A stretch of 64,000 bases of DNA from Brachypterus glaber (Eukaryota; Arthropoda; Insecta; Coleoptera; Kateretidae). Below the pieces are notes generated by a model, which was not told the DNA's origin, did no database searches, and was given only the letters and a program-made list of their open reading frames with translations. A program made the position numbers and the translations under genes. This document shows positions 9,669 to 21,387 of this stretch, piece after piece; positions within the stretch are counted from its first letter, which is position 1; each line of letters starts with the position of its first letter. The stretch is from positions 27,734,986 to 27,798,985 of the forward strand of contig OY294049.1 of NCBI GenBank assembly GCA_958510825.1, written 5' to 3'.

Positions 9669-12600
9669 ATGAACAAGTGCCAACAGATTGAAAAGATTAT
9701 ACATTGGAACATTAGATCAGTTAACCGCAATAGGGATAGATTACTAGAACTAGCGCAGAAACATCTTCCAGACATTATAGCACTAAACGAGACCTTTTTA
9801 AAATATAATTATAATTTCAAAATTCCAGGGTATACAGTATACAGAGAAGATCGAGCGGACGGAAAGGGGGGAGTTGCCCTATTGGTACGTAGAGGGATCA
9901 GATACGATGTCATCGAAATTAACACCCAGGGGGCTTCAGAAAGGTTCCAAGTAATTGGAATAAAGCTGCAGGACTTAACTGTTTACTGCCTATATAACCC
10001 GCCTGACCTCAGACTACCGGCTGATATTATCTCAAATTTTATCCAGGGGAGCGATGGGAAACTTATAATATTAGGGGATTTTAATGCCCAAGATGCCCTA
10101 TGGGGGTCATCTTTTCACAATGGTAATGGGAAAACTATAATCGAAATTGTAAATGAAACACAGCTGGTAATTTTAAACAATGACGGACCCACTAGACTGA
10201 CACCCCCACCGCTAATAAGTTGTCCAGATTTAGCAATAGTTACCCCAAACCTAGCAACTATGGTAGATTTTAGAATTCTCAGGGATCCAGCCCAAAGTGA
10301 CCACTTTCCCATAATAATTTCATGGACAAATGACACACAGACGGACAGAACCACAATAGTAAAAAAACAATTTGATAAATTTTCGATTAAAAAAATAGAT
10401 TGGACTAGTTTTAAAGAAAATTTTGAGTTACAGCTGCCCACGGACACGCACTCCTACGAAGATTTCATGAACGCCCTGTCAAAGGCGGTGGAAAAATCGG
10501 CGCCCCTCAAAAAAAATAAAATATCAAATAAACACCGACAAAAATCATGGTGGTCAGATAGGTGTAAAGAGGCTGTAGAAAAAAGAAAATCCGCTTTTAA
10601 AATATTAAAAAATTACCCGACCATAGAAAACTTCTTTAACGCAAAAAATATAGCCGCTCAAACAAAACGTACTTTAAACACGGAAAAAAAAGATAGTTTC
10701 CGAAAATATTGCTCATCTCTGAACTCATCCGCGAATCTAAAAGAAGTCTGGGACAAAATAAAAGCGTTTTCATGTAGTAGGGAACCTCCCGGCCCCGCCA
10801 GACCACTACAGTCTATTGCAAAAAGATTGTTAGATAGCCTTTGCCCTCCAGTCGCCCCACCAAACATAAATAACATTAAATTTACAGAACAAAACTCGAC
10901 GCCATTTTCCATAGACGAATTAAATTATGCTTTATTAAATAAAAAAAAGGACTCTTCCCCGGGACAGGATGGGATCATTTACGGTATGCTAAAACACCTC
11001 CCAAAAGTGGGAAAAATAGCTTTAATCAATATATTTAATAAAATACTCTCTGGAGATAGCCCGATCCCTGAGGGTTTCTTAGATCACCTAGTGGTACCCA
11101 TCCCGAAGCCAGGCAAAGACCTAAAAACAATAAAGGGATATAGACCGATCTCCCTAGCCTCGTGTGTCTTAAAGGTGATGGAGACTATGTTAAAAAACAG
11201 GGTAGAATTCATTCTGGAAAAAGAAAAACGGTTGTATAACCTACAAATGGGATTTAGAAAGGGGAAAGGAGTTTTAGATGCACTATCATACTTAGTCTCA
11301 AAAGTTCACGCGGATCTATCCAGGGGAAAAAAAACGTTGCTAGTAACACTGGACGTAGAATCCGCATACGATAATGTAAATTTAGAAATACTTGTGGAAT
11401 ACTTATCGGAAAATAATATACCTAAGGATATGGCAATATTGATTTATAAAATATTTAGTGAAAGAAGGATATATATCCAGGAAGGGGAATCTAATCCCGT
11501 GGGTCCAAAAACTGCCAGAAAGGGCTTAGCACAGGGTTCTATATTAAGCCCAGTCCTGTTCAATATTTACTTTCAATCTTTACAACACGAAGCAGTATTA
11601 GAATGTAAAATTATACAATATGCGGACGACATTGCGGTCGTTGTATCGGGGAAGGACCCTCAGGCCCTCGTCGATGCGATGAACGCAACGTTGAACAAAA
11701 TAAAATTATGACTTTGGCACCACGGGTTAGATATAGCTAAAAATAAAAGCGCGGCAATATTATTTCGAAAAACTAGAAGAACCCCACCCATGGAAATAAT
11801 TAAAATAGGAAATTACGACATACCACTCAAAACATCCATTAAATACCTTGGGGCTATTCTGGATAGCAAGCTAAATTGGGCCCAGCATATAGACATGTGC
11901 TGCACAAAAGCAAAAAAAGGTATAAATCTGATAAGGGCTATATGTGGGAAAAATTGGGGATCAGACCCCAAAACACTCCTTTTACTATACAAGGCACTTG
12001 CCCGGCCACATTTGGAACATGGAAGTATTCTTTTTTTTAGGGTCCCAAAATCTAAACTAAAACAGTTAGAAACTGTCCAGAATTATGCCCTAAGGGTATG
12101 CCTTGGCCTAAGACGAAGTACCCCAGTAAATGTCCTATTAGCAGAAACGGGCGAATGTCCACTTTCATATAGGAGAAATATATTGGCGTCAAAGTTCGTA
12201 GGGAAAAACTTATCGATACAAAACAATCCAATCATGCCCGCCCTATTGGATCTGTACGGATCATACAATAACCAGGGTCCCTATTGGAGATCAAAACAAC
12301 CCCCTCCCATTTTATCCGCAATGGACTCATACTTAGACTACCAAAGACACATCTCGAAATCAGATACTTTTCCTATATTTAAAGAAAACCTTGAACATTT
12401 GATAATTAAACGAAAAATATTCCTAGCACCTCTAGAAAAAGACAAAAACAATCGAGAACTTTTCAAAGAAATCGTGGCTAATAACTGGGGGGATTTTACT
12501 TCTGTGTATACAGATGCTTCGAAAAGTCTGGATGGTGTTGGCGTGGGGATCTATATACCAACAAAGAATATATCAATATCAAAAAAACTCAGTAACTTCA

Positions 12601-13358
12601 TAACAATATGTACAGCAGAAACAGTTGCAATCTTAATAGCATTAAGGGAGATATCGGATAGTCAGGGGGAGAAATACGTTTTTTTTGTAGATTCCAAGCC
12701 GGCCCTATTTAGGGTATGTAACCCGGTAACGTCGTTCAAGACAGATAAAATAGTATTGGAAGCAAAAAACATAATATATAGATTGGAAGAAAATGGAAAC
12801 ACGGTGAAGTTCTGTTGGGTACCCAGCCATACTGCGATAGAGGGTAATGAAAGGGCGGACCGCCTAGCTGCGGTGGGGACAACGGCGATACACGAGGTGA
12901 CACCTCCAATATCATGGTTGGAGTTCGAGGCGGAAGCAAAAAGGACAGAGATACAGAGATGGAAAGTAAAATGGAGAGAAGATGTTCAAACTGCAGGTCG
13001 TTTCTATTATACTCACACTAACACTTGGAGCACATACCCTTGGTTCTGGAACCTAAATTTATCGAGAAGACATGTAACATTACTATGTAAATTAAGAAGT
13101 GGACACTGTAGGACTAAAGCACACCTTCACAGAATGAAACAAGTAGATTCTCCAAATTGCGCATGTGGTGAAGTAGAGGACATCGAACACATCATATTAG
13201 AATGCATGAATTACACAGTAGATAGAAACACATTGTTTAACCGCTTAGCAACAAATTTAGAATTTCCCTGCAACATCCAAACCTTATTTCATAATCCAAG
13301 TCCGGTAGTGGTTGCAATCATTGTAGATTTTTTTGAAAAAATTCGAGTGGCAGTGTAA
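9669..13358 (+). pseudogene. LINE ORF2 polyprotein (endonuclease, reverse transcriptase, RNase H) with one premature TGA
   Basis: The frame runs 1229 codons and is broken only by TGA at 11709..11711 (codon 681). The related ORF2 at 21568..25254 has Trp near this place (NIWLKEHGL), so a TGG to TGA change is the simplest reading. Domains: APE endonuclease (HWNIRSV, LNETF, LGDFNAQDALWG, SDHFPI); RT (YRPISLASCVLK, GFRKGKG, VTLDVESAYDNV, GLAQGSILSPVLF, YADD near 650); RNase H (VYTDAS near 946, AETVAI, VDSK, WVPSHTAIEGNERADRLA, all four acidic residues present); then a CACGEVEDIEHIILEC zinc-binding tail. Everything except the stop looks functional. As it stands RT would be cut after the YADD motif and RNase H lost unless the UGA is read through. 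Confidence 0.92.
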
Positions 13359-13574
13359 TCCTCTATCATCTCTTTCATTTCTGAGACTTACCGCTGGTAC
13401 CCCTCTGCCAAAATAAAAGTAACAATTAGTGAAAAATAATAAAAATAAAACCGAAGTTACAAGTAATTTGTGCGGTAGTGAAGTCAAATCCCGCGGGTGA
13501 AATTGGCGGAAACGTATATACAACGCCAATAACAAATAGGAAAGAAGAAGAAGAAGAAGAAGAATTTTCCGTTG

Positions 13575-14710
13575 TAAATTGTATTTGTGCTGGTTAAACT
13601 AATACGGATTTATATTAATTATTCAGATAATGGTATTTAAGTGTTTTGTTTGTATTTGTAAAGGAAAAACAGCTTTAAAAATACTAAGTTTCTGACATAA
13701 AACGGAAAACTTGGACTGCATCTTGACAATAATTTCTTTTTTTTTTGATTATGTGGAAAGACTTTTGTAAATAAAAAGGTAAGTTTTTCTGGCTTTTATA
13801 ATGCAAAGATTGTTGCATAATTTTAATCTTTTAGGTTAACTGCAGATTTAAAAAAGATACTTTTAAATGTCATTCGTATCTCTTCAGCCTTTTTGTGCTG
13901 GTTAAATTTACCATAGAAGTTAATAATTTAAAATATACCGATATTTTAATGGAAATAATGAACAAAACCACCTTGGCTGCGCTACTCATGTAGTGTCATT
14001 ATGTATAAGTCCAGTAATGGTTCAGGCAAGGTGTCCTTTAAGGATGAAGACTATCAAGAAGAAAATACTATTATTACAGTGAAAAATTAGTGCAAAACTG
14101 TTCCTGAAATGAATATTTATAAGCTACATGAAAAGCCGACTAGCGTGAGTTCGATTCTCACTGGCGCTGATTTGCCTTTTTAATAATTGAAATAGGTGAA
14201 GTGGACATTCCCTATAAACTGGTTCAAAAATCAGTTAAAGCTGGTGGTTCCATTTACCACTAGCCCACACCAGTCCTGGACTCAGGGGCTGCTTAATTAA
14301 GTAGAATAGTATGAGGTTAAACAAACATGTATGTACTTAGGTATAATGTTGGAGATAATATCATCTCTATTTTTTTTTTAAATATACCTATTATGCCATT
14401 CATTATACATTAATAATGTACTTTAAATTAACATTATACACACTATTTTCTTTTAAATATTCTTCGATTTATACATATATTTTTTTGTTTTGTAAGTAAA
14501 AAGACTATAACAGTGTTGTAATAATAAATCATATATTCAAGTTTAAGCAAATAAAAACAATGTATATTTATTTATTTGTACACAATACTACATAATGTAT
14601 ATAAGCTATAGCAAACAGAAACAATCTAAAATCCTTTTTTTGGACAGAAATTCCCTAAAATATTGAATTGGTAGTAGAATTGAGTTATACGAGCCCAAAA
14701 AAGTAAACTT
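13575..14710. other. Intergenic AT-rich DNA
   Basis: No gene seen. A tRNA B-box-like string (GAGTTCGATTCTCACTGGCGC) occurs at about 14147..14170 without a matching A box or acceptor stem. Confidence 0.5.
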
Positions 14711-15654
14711 TAATTATATGCTTTTCGTTATTGCTTATAATTTGGGTATTTTTTAAGAGAGATTTATTAACTTTTTTATTTTCCCAAGCTTTGGAGTTCT
14801 ATAGTTATAATGCCATGCTCAAAATCCAGTGTCGGACTAAGGGGGCCCCGGGGCGGTCAGGGGCGATAACAACTCAAAAAGCAGACCATTTTCTCACTTT
14901 TTTACGTGTTTTCTTAGTATTTTATCATGGTTAAAAATGTATTTTTGTGTTAAATTTCTACAAAGCTGTACAAGTTATATGTTAGACCTATTCTAGAATA
15001 TGCCGAAAGTGTCTGGAACCCTTACTATGCAAAAGATATAGATCTTCTCGAGGGAGTACAAAGAAGGGCGACTAAAATTCCACCAGTATTAAAACATTTG
15101 CCGTACTTAGAACGCCTTTCTCATATGAAACTACCCACTCTGGAAGCAAGACGATCTCGTGGAGACCTTATCCAAACCCATAAGATACTCAGCAGCTACT
15201 ACTCAGTCGAACTTAGCATATTCCAGCTTAATAACAATACCAACTTGCGAGGTCATAGCAAAAAACTTTATAAAGAAAGATGCTCCAAATTACCCAGAAA
15301 AAATTTTATTGTTAGCAGGGTCGTTTACCAGTGGAATGCTTTGAGTGAAGACACAGTGGGGGCAATGTCTCTTAATCAGTTTAAGAACAGAATGGATAGG
15401 GATTTGGACAGGGTCAGAAGACAATGGGTACACATTCCTTCCTAGTTTTATCTGTGATAGTTATATTTTTATCTCGTTTTTGTGATTTTATTTTTAATTT
15501 TTTAATATTTTATTTTTTAATATTTAATGTTTCATATTTATTTTTATTTTTTTACATTTGTTTTTATATTTATTTTTTAGAATTTCATATTCACTTTATT
15601 TATTTATATACTTGATATAGATACAGTTTCATCGGCTATGCCGCTCACTGTTTG

Positions 15655-15687
<33 letters not shown>

Positions 15688-16960
15688 TTAGTATCAGCTT
15701 TTGACTAAACTTGACAAAAAATTGAAGGCATAACAATGTTATGATAACATGCTTTATAATAAAACACAAATATAATTTTTTTTCTTTTAAAAATAAAAAA
15801 AGTAAATTTTGAAAAATCGAAAAAAGTGACTTTTTTTATTCATATAAATTGTGCGCTAAGGATACTGAAATACCTAAACGCTATTTTTTTTTAAATAAAT
15901 GCGATTTCAGGGGGCGCCTGGCAAAAGGTTGGGGGCGCTTTGACTTTAGTGACATACTTTCTGTCATCGCTTATAACAAGGAAATATTTTAAGAGAGCAT
16001 TATGAACTTGTGTTCTACTAAGCTTTAGAGTTCTACAGTTTTAATGCTAAGCTTAAAGTTCAGGGCCGAACTAAGGGAGGGCGGCCAGGGGCGATAACAG
16101 CTCGAAAAGCAGACCATTTTTTCCTTTATAAACACAAATATATTTTTCCAGGTAAAAAGATGGTCTGCTTTTTGAGTTGTTATTGTAGATGATTGTGAAG
16201 GATTCTGGAGGATTGCAGATGATTGTGAAAGAATGAATTGTCAAGGATTGTTGGATAGGTGTACAAGGATTGTCCAATAAATAAACCCCTCGCTGCAACT
16301 AAAGCTTAATAGAACACAAGTTCATGATGCTCTCTTAAAATATTTCCTCGTTATAACTTATATATAAGTAATAAGTAATAACGGAAAGTATTTGACTAAA
16401 CGATAACGGAAAGTGTGTCACTAAAATAAAAGCGCCCTCGCCCTTTTGCATGGCGCCCCGAAAAATCGCATTTATTAAAAAAAAAAGCGTTTACGTATTT
16501 CAGGACACTTAGCGCACAATTTAAGTGAATGCCAAGATGAATAAAAAAAAAGTTCACTTTTTTCGATTTTTCAATATTTACTTTTCTTATTTTTAAAAGG
16601 AAAAATAATTATTTGTGTTTAATAATAAAACATGTTATGCCTTCAATTTTTTATCAAGTTCAGTCAAAACCTGATAATAAAGTAATTGTAGAAATTTAAC
16701 ACCAAAATAATTTTTTTACCATGGTAAAATAGTAAGAAAACAAGAAAAAAAAGCGAAAAAATGGTCAGCTTTTCGAGTTGTTGTCGCCCCTGGCCGCCCC
16801 CCTTAGTCCGACACTGGATTTTGAGCATTGTATTAAAACTGCAGAACTCTAAAGCTTGGGAAAATACAAAAAGTTAATGAATCTCTCTTAAAAAATACCC
16901 AAATTATAAGCAATAACGAAAAGAATAATATGCATAATATATTATATGCTTTAATTATAT
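14711..16960. repeat. Tandem-plus-inverted cluster of a hAT-like non-autonomous element (CAGTGTCGGACTAAGG termini)
   Basis: A unit containing TTGCTTATAATTTGGGTATT, a CAGTGTCGGACTAAGGG end, GGCCAGGGGCGATAACAACTC and GTGCGCTAAG runs from about 14715 to 15960. A second copy starts at about 15957 (CAGGGCCGAACTAAGGG at 16061). From about 16310 to 16960 the same unit returns in reverse orientation, ending CCCCTTAGTCCGACACTG. The cluster is a large palindrome with its turn near 16060..16310. The end sequences resemble hAT family tips, but no transposase is present and target duplications are not visible. The left copy is split by a LINE fragment. Confidence 0.7.
14962..15685 (+). pseudogene. LINE reverse-transcriptase C-terminal fragment with (TAA)n tail, inserted into the hAT-like repeat
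   Basis: From about 14966 the plus frame reads LYKLYVRPILEYAESVWNP, then LEGVQRRATK, then a C-terminal domain to a stop at 15445 (WNALSEDTVGAMSLNQFKNRMD). This is the end of a Jockey/CR1-type RT. After an AT-rich 3' UTR it finishes in TAA repeats at about 15656..15682. The inverted copy of the host repeat at 16690..16730 reads straight through the same place (TTAAATTTCTAC then a short joint then CAGGTTTTGACTG), which shows the precise insertion. It is a 5'-truncated dead copy, but its frame is open for about 160 codons. Confidence 0.85.
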
Positions 16961-17110
16961 ATAATTAAAACCAAGGCGTCCCCACTATTTTGCTCGGCGC
17001 CCCCTGAAATCGTAACCGATTTTCAAAATATCATCAAAAAGTCCACGATTTAAATTTTTCGGGAGATGAATCCGAAAAAGTTTACTTTTTTGGGCTATAT
17101 TTGTAGTAAA

Positions 17111-17655
17111 ATACACTGTCCAGTAAAAGAGCTTTCCCATTTTTCAGCTCCGCGCGTAAAATGGATTTTTTATTGTCAGATTCAGTTTCACCCTTAGGGG
17201 GTGGAGTTAGAATTTTTTTATGAACTGATTCTATTTCAGCAACCTTAAAAACCCCAATATGCCAATTTTCACGAAAACTACCCCCCGCCCCTTTGGAGTG
17301 ATTAAAATTTTTTTATAATCAGATTTACTTTAAGCAACCTCAAAAACCCCTATATAGCAATTTTCAAATTTTTCTAAAAAAAAATAATTTTCCCCATTTG
17401 CCCCCCTTGCTGCACCCCAATGTTCATCAAAAACATTTCCGAACGAGAACTTTTGGTAACATACCTGTATGCCAAATTTCAAGTCTCTAGATTAAAGCGT
17501 TCTTAAGTTATCGTGCACATATTTCTCGGACAGACCGATCGACTGAACATTTTTTTGGTCGAAATTGATTTATATCGACATAAAACGCCATAAAACGCAA
17601 AAACGAAAATTTTTGTACAAAATTTTGAAAATTTTCAAAATGGGAAAGCAAAATG
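17111..17655 (+). mobile_element. Interspersed non-autonomous repeat X, copy 1
   Basis: Begins ACACTGTCCAGTAAAAGAGC, TTTCCCATTTTTCAGCTCCG. It holds degenerate internal units of about 100 bases (GGTGGAGTTAGAATTTTTTTA, AGCAACCTCAAAAACCCC). It then carries a conserved block with CAAATTTCAAGTCTCTAG, AAAGCGTTCTTAAGTTAT, ACAGACCGATCGACTG and TTGATTTATATCGACATAAA, and ends TTTTCAAAATGGGAAAGCA. The tips GCTTTCCCATTTT and AAAATGGGAAAGC form a short inverted repeat. Relatives lie at 47560..51250 and 55740..57535. No coding content. Confidence 0.75.
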
Positions 17656-18480
17656 GCCAGATGCTAAATTTCATAACAAAAAAACAATTCTTTATCGAGT
17701 TAACCTGGGCTAGATGATGAAATCCACTTAAGGAAAACATTCCATAACTGGTGGTAATCAGGGGTGCTCCAAAGCGATTTTATGAGGGGGGGGGGAGAGC
17801 AAACATTTCCCAACTAATTATTCAGAAATTTCACAACTCCAAAAAAAAGTTTTTACCCCCTAAAAATTTAAATGACTAAAAAAAAGTCCTCACCTCTGAA
17901 AAAATACAGCAATTTTCTAACTCTAAAAAAAATATTTACCCCTCCCGAAAATTTTTGATGACTTAACATTCCCAACTGTGCTATGCTCCAAACTTTGTCA
18001 ACTTTGAAAAAATACCCTACTATACTATCCAACTTTCTACCAATTTACCAAAATTTACCACTCAGTTTCCTAATTTTTTCACTCATTTTCCCAACTGAAC
18101 ACTGGATTTTTCCAACTCGAGCATGATTGGGTGGCGCCCCCCATTGGGGCACCCCTGGGGTAATTCAAAAAGGATCTGAAGGAATAAATAAATAGTTTTG
18201 GACATTTATCGAGACATTTCTAGGCCTAAAGGTACATACAAATAAAAAGGTCCCTTTTTATATGACTACTCACATTTGTTTTTTGCACAGCTGAACATCA
18301 CAGTTTCTAAATTCTTACATTTCTGCACCAGTTATGCATGCAAAACAATAATAGCATGATATGATATTGTTTTTTTTTCTATTTAATTTTTCTGAATAAA
18401 GATTTTTTTTTTATTTTAACCTCATTGACAAGACAATCCTAGCTAAGAACTTTTGATAAGAAATAGGTGGTCCAAATTTG
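17656..18480. other. Non-coding, C/A-rich decayed repeat
   Basis: No gene. Loose repeats of TTTCCAACT, AAATTTACCA and CCCCTAAAAATTT occur between 17790 and 18120. Confidence 0.45.
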
Positions 18481-18514
18481 AAGTCTTAGCTCAGGCGCGT
18501 AGATAGGATTTTTT

Positions 18515-18855
18515 CTTGGAGGGGTAAAAATTTTATTTTTTTGGCGCCCCTACCAAAAGAAAAAAAAACCTTCAAAATTCAAAAAAAAAATTGTCCCTGA
18601 GCGTTTCTACAAAATTTGGCGCCCACTTTGGCGCTCCCAATATTATATTTTGGCGCCCCAACCAAAAGAAAAAAAACACCCTCTAAACAAATAAGCTTTG
18701 TCTCCGAGTGTCTCTACAAAATTTGGCGCCCATCTTTTTAACATCCCTACCAAAACAAAAAAAAAACACCCTCCGAAAAAAAAGCTTTGTCCCTGAGCGT
18801 TTCTACCAAATTTGGCGCCCCTATCCAAAAAAAAAAACCTGCTATTATTTTAATT
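18515..18855. repeat. Three tandem degenerate units of about 115 bases
   Basis: CCTGAGCGTTTCTACAAAAT, TTGGCGCCC, CCTACCAAAAGAAAAAAAAC and GCTTTGTCCCTGAG recur with starts near 18590, 18705 and 18785. Open frames here simply follow the repeat and are not genes. Confidence 0.75.
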
Positions 18856-19660
18856 TTTTATTTAAAATAAAAAATAAATATTCTTGGGGAGTAAATACCC
18901 CCTCTACCCCCCCCCTTATATCTACTTAGATTTTTCTCAGTCTATAACTTTTCAAAAAAATTATAATCCAAAGGCATTTTGTGTTTACAAAGTTCTCCAA
19001 AAAATTGACGCCGTAAACCTGTACATTCTAAAATTATATCACTCTTGGCTTGAAGTTTGTTGCCTTGTTCAGTGATTAAATTCACCTCTTCAAAGTTTGC
19101 AGGTATATTTCCTCCATTTTTACGGGTTCCTCGTTCCTCAAATACCATTCCCATAATCTCATTTCCAAATTTTTAGCAGTATTTACAGAGAATTTTGGAT
19201 TTAGAAATTTATTTAAAAAATATGAACATGGTTTAACTCTGTTAGTGAAACCCATTTTATGCGATTCTATGTGGTTAAAATAATATTTTGAGGGATATCT
19301 TGCAGTTTATATTCTTCAGAAAGGATGCCATTGCTTCTATTGCAGCACTTTCAAAAAATTTACTGCATTTTGGTTTAAGATAGGTGCTAGTAATTGGCTT
19401 TTTCTTCCTTTCTACATCTGTACGGATATAGAATGCCATGTTTATAATATTTTCAGGTTCTTATTTAGGCTCCTTCTAACTTTCCATTCCATTGGTTTTG
19501 AAGTACATGAAAAATCTTCAGTAATTACAGTTATTCCCCTGTATAAAAGGTCCCTAATATACAGTAGTAAACTTATTGCATGATGGCATGACATTGATAA
19601 TCTGAAAATAAAATAAAGTGTCACCAGGCTGAAAATCATATGCATACTAGACACATACAC
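18850..19660 (-). pseudogene. Decayed gene remnant, possibly SWIM zinc-finger plus YqaJ-like nuclease type
   Basis: On the minus strand 19442..19660 reads SMSCHHAISLLLYIRDL and SCTSKPMEWKVRRSLN. This resembles the end of a SWIM finger and the following Trp motif seen in arthropod SWIM/YqaJ proteins. Further down come MGFTNRVKPCSYFLNKFL and a 70-residue open piece to 18942 (IPANFEEVNLITEQGNKL), separated by stops and frame changes. The assignment rests on short motif resemblance only. Such genes are common in repetitive arthropod DNA. Confidence 0.35.
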
Positions 19661-19773
19661 CGCAGGGACTAAGGGGACGTATAAAGTATGTCAGGATTTT
19701 TTTTAACATTTTTTTCCTCCTCCCCTTGTTGCAAAGTATATATATCTTATTTATATAAAATTTTTAATGAAAT

Positions 19774-20015
19774 ATAGGGTGTAATAAAAACGGTGGGCTG
19801 GCTATACATAGCCATATTGTACTCACCAAAACAATGAAAAAAGTTGATATACACATATTGTCTAAAATTCTTTGTCTCTGAGTTATGGCCACTTTAAGTT
19901 TTTAGTTAAGATACTAATTTAATACAATCTTAGTATATTACCTCTTTATCAACCAACCGCGAGTACAATATGGCTATGTATTATAGCCCGCCCGCCTTTT
20001 TTGTTACACCCTGTA
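19774..20015. mobile_element. MITE with inverted repeats of about 50 bases
   Basis: The left end ATAGGGTGTAATAAAAACGG and following bases to GCCATATTGTACTC are mirrored at 19957..20015 (GAGTACAATATGGCTATG to GTTACACCCTGTAT). The total is about 240 bases with no coding capacity. The interior is AT-rich. The GGGTGT tips are typical of small Tc1/mariner-type MITEs, but a target duplication is not clear. Confidence 0.8.
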
Positions 20016-20159
20016 TATCGGAAAAACACGGTAAATGACTGATTTTTAGATAGATGTATAGATAGCCATTGACTATTGGAAAACATATCCGTTGGAAAAC
20101 ATATATACAAAAGAAAAGTACAGTAAGTACAATACATTAATTCTAATTTAGGTAATCTA

Positions 20160-20790
20160 TTTAATAGGAAAGGTTGCCTTTCTCACAGCAGACTCACTGG
20201 CAGGATTTGCATTATGATACAAATTTGATTTTAGTCTTCTTTTAAAACCCTTAATATTTAGACTCTTTATTTCAGCATTTATTTTATTATAAATGACTAC
20301 CCCTTGTGAAATAAAGACACTTGGGATTTTTTCTTATGTTTGTGAGTTAAAGTGAAATTCATGGCATTACGTGTCTGAATTTCAACAACAAAAGTCTTCC
20401 TTAAATAATTGGGTACATTAATTTAGTTGATTATTATGATATTTGCTTGTAAAGAAACGTTTCATTGGCTCTGCTGCTTACTGTATTTAATAATAATAAT
20501 AATTACCCGTTGATATTTTGTGAATAAATACCAGAGCATTATATTCCAAAAACTGTTGAATAGACCACCAGAGAATTTTGGATTTAGAAATTTATTTTAA
20601 AAATATGGACGTGGTTTGGACTTTTAGTTAGTGAAACCGAACCGAACTGAACTCAACATTGTTTGTATGCTGGTTCGTATTCCACAACCCAGTATTACTC
20701 TCATAGCCTTGTTTTGAATTTTTTTTAGTCCAAATCAGTTAGTTTAATCATATACAAAATAGTACTACAATATGTAAAATGTGGTAAAGC
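20160..20790 (-). pseudogene. Decayed Jockey/CR1-like RT C-terminal region
   Basis: Minus-strand reading gives IQNKAMRVILGCGIRTSIQT near 20650..20740 and then YLRKTFVVEIQTRNAMNFTL with LFHKG and LKSNLYHNANPASESAV at 20170..20430, with frameshifts and stops. These are the thumb and C-terminal domain signatures of LINE RTs. About 75 bases in between (20567..20635) duplicate a segment at 19180..19255. Confidence 0.7.
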
Positions 20791-20899
20791 AATGCTATTA
20801 TAAATTAATTTTCTTGAATGCATACAAAAAAAAACGTGCACTATATCTCAAGATTTTGAGGGTCCACAAAAAATTGTTACATACCTTCACTTACAAGAT

Positions 20900-20969
20900 C
20901 TTGGGGCAGACAAAAAGGGCCATTGGGCCTACCTGTCAGGCGTCGGAGCCTACCCACCTTTTACTACTA
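20900..20969 (+). mobile_element. 70-base 5'-truncated LINE insertion with 15-base target duplication
   Basis: CTTCACTTACAAGAT occurs at 20885..20899 and again at 20970..20984. Between them lie TTGGGGCAGACAAAAAGGGC to CCACCTTTTACTACTA, which matches the 3' end of the RNase H-encoding LINE fragment at 48012..51015 (read on its sense strand), including the TAC-type tail. This is an extreme 5' truncation during target-primed reverse transcription. Confidence 0.9.
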
Positions 20970-20984
20970 CTTCACTTACAAGAT

Positions 20985-21376
20985 ATATGGCTGCTATAGG
21001 CTGACATAATATCCTTCAAATGTTGAACAGAAACTTTCTACCCTTTGTATCATGTGCTTTTTCTGGCTTTGACACAATCCATGTCATTGTGCAGTTCTAC
21101 TAAATACCATAGCCTAAAAGTTAGATACATTTATGTCATTTAAATACCTAATGAATATAATATAATGAATATTCTACTAATTTCTGTTACAGGTTTAAAA
21201 CTTGTAATGTATTTACCTTGTCTGGTACCTTAAAGAAATTTTTTTAACAACAGCCCTAAATAAACAGTAAATTTGAAAAACTCACCTTGAAACACTAAAG
21301 GATTCTAACATTTATTTTAAAAAGCACTCGGATCTCATAAAACATCGCTTATATAGAAGATTAACATTCATTATTA
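20985..21376. other. Intergenic AT-rich DNA
   Basis: No gene or clear repeat seen. Confidence 0.4.
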
Positions 21377-21387
21377 TTATAAATTTT

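Larger units (their letters stand above)
7608..13562 (+). mobile_element. Full-length RNase H-encoding LINE (I-clade-like) with 12-base target-site duplication
   Basis: The element starts GGGGGGCGACCCC, carries ORF1 (gag-like) and ORF2 (endonuclease, reverse transcriptase, RNase H), and ends in a (GAA)n tail at 13536..13562. Direct repeats AATTTTCCGTTG at 7596..7607 and 13563..13574 mark the insertion. The 5' leader is only 79 bases. A 191-base AT-rich spacer (9478..9668) with TA dinucleotide runs separates the ORFs. The overall layout of APE endonuclease, RT, RNase H and CCHC gag matches the I superfamily; the exact clade needs a tree. The intact duplication and long open frames indicate a young insertion. 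Confidence 0.93.

Noticed and set aside
14120..14172. tRNA-like T-arm (GAGTTCGATTCTCACTGGCGC)
   Set aside because: No A box, anticodon arm or acceptor pairing can be drawn upstream. At most it is a SINE scrap.
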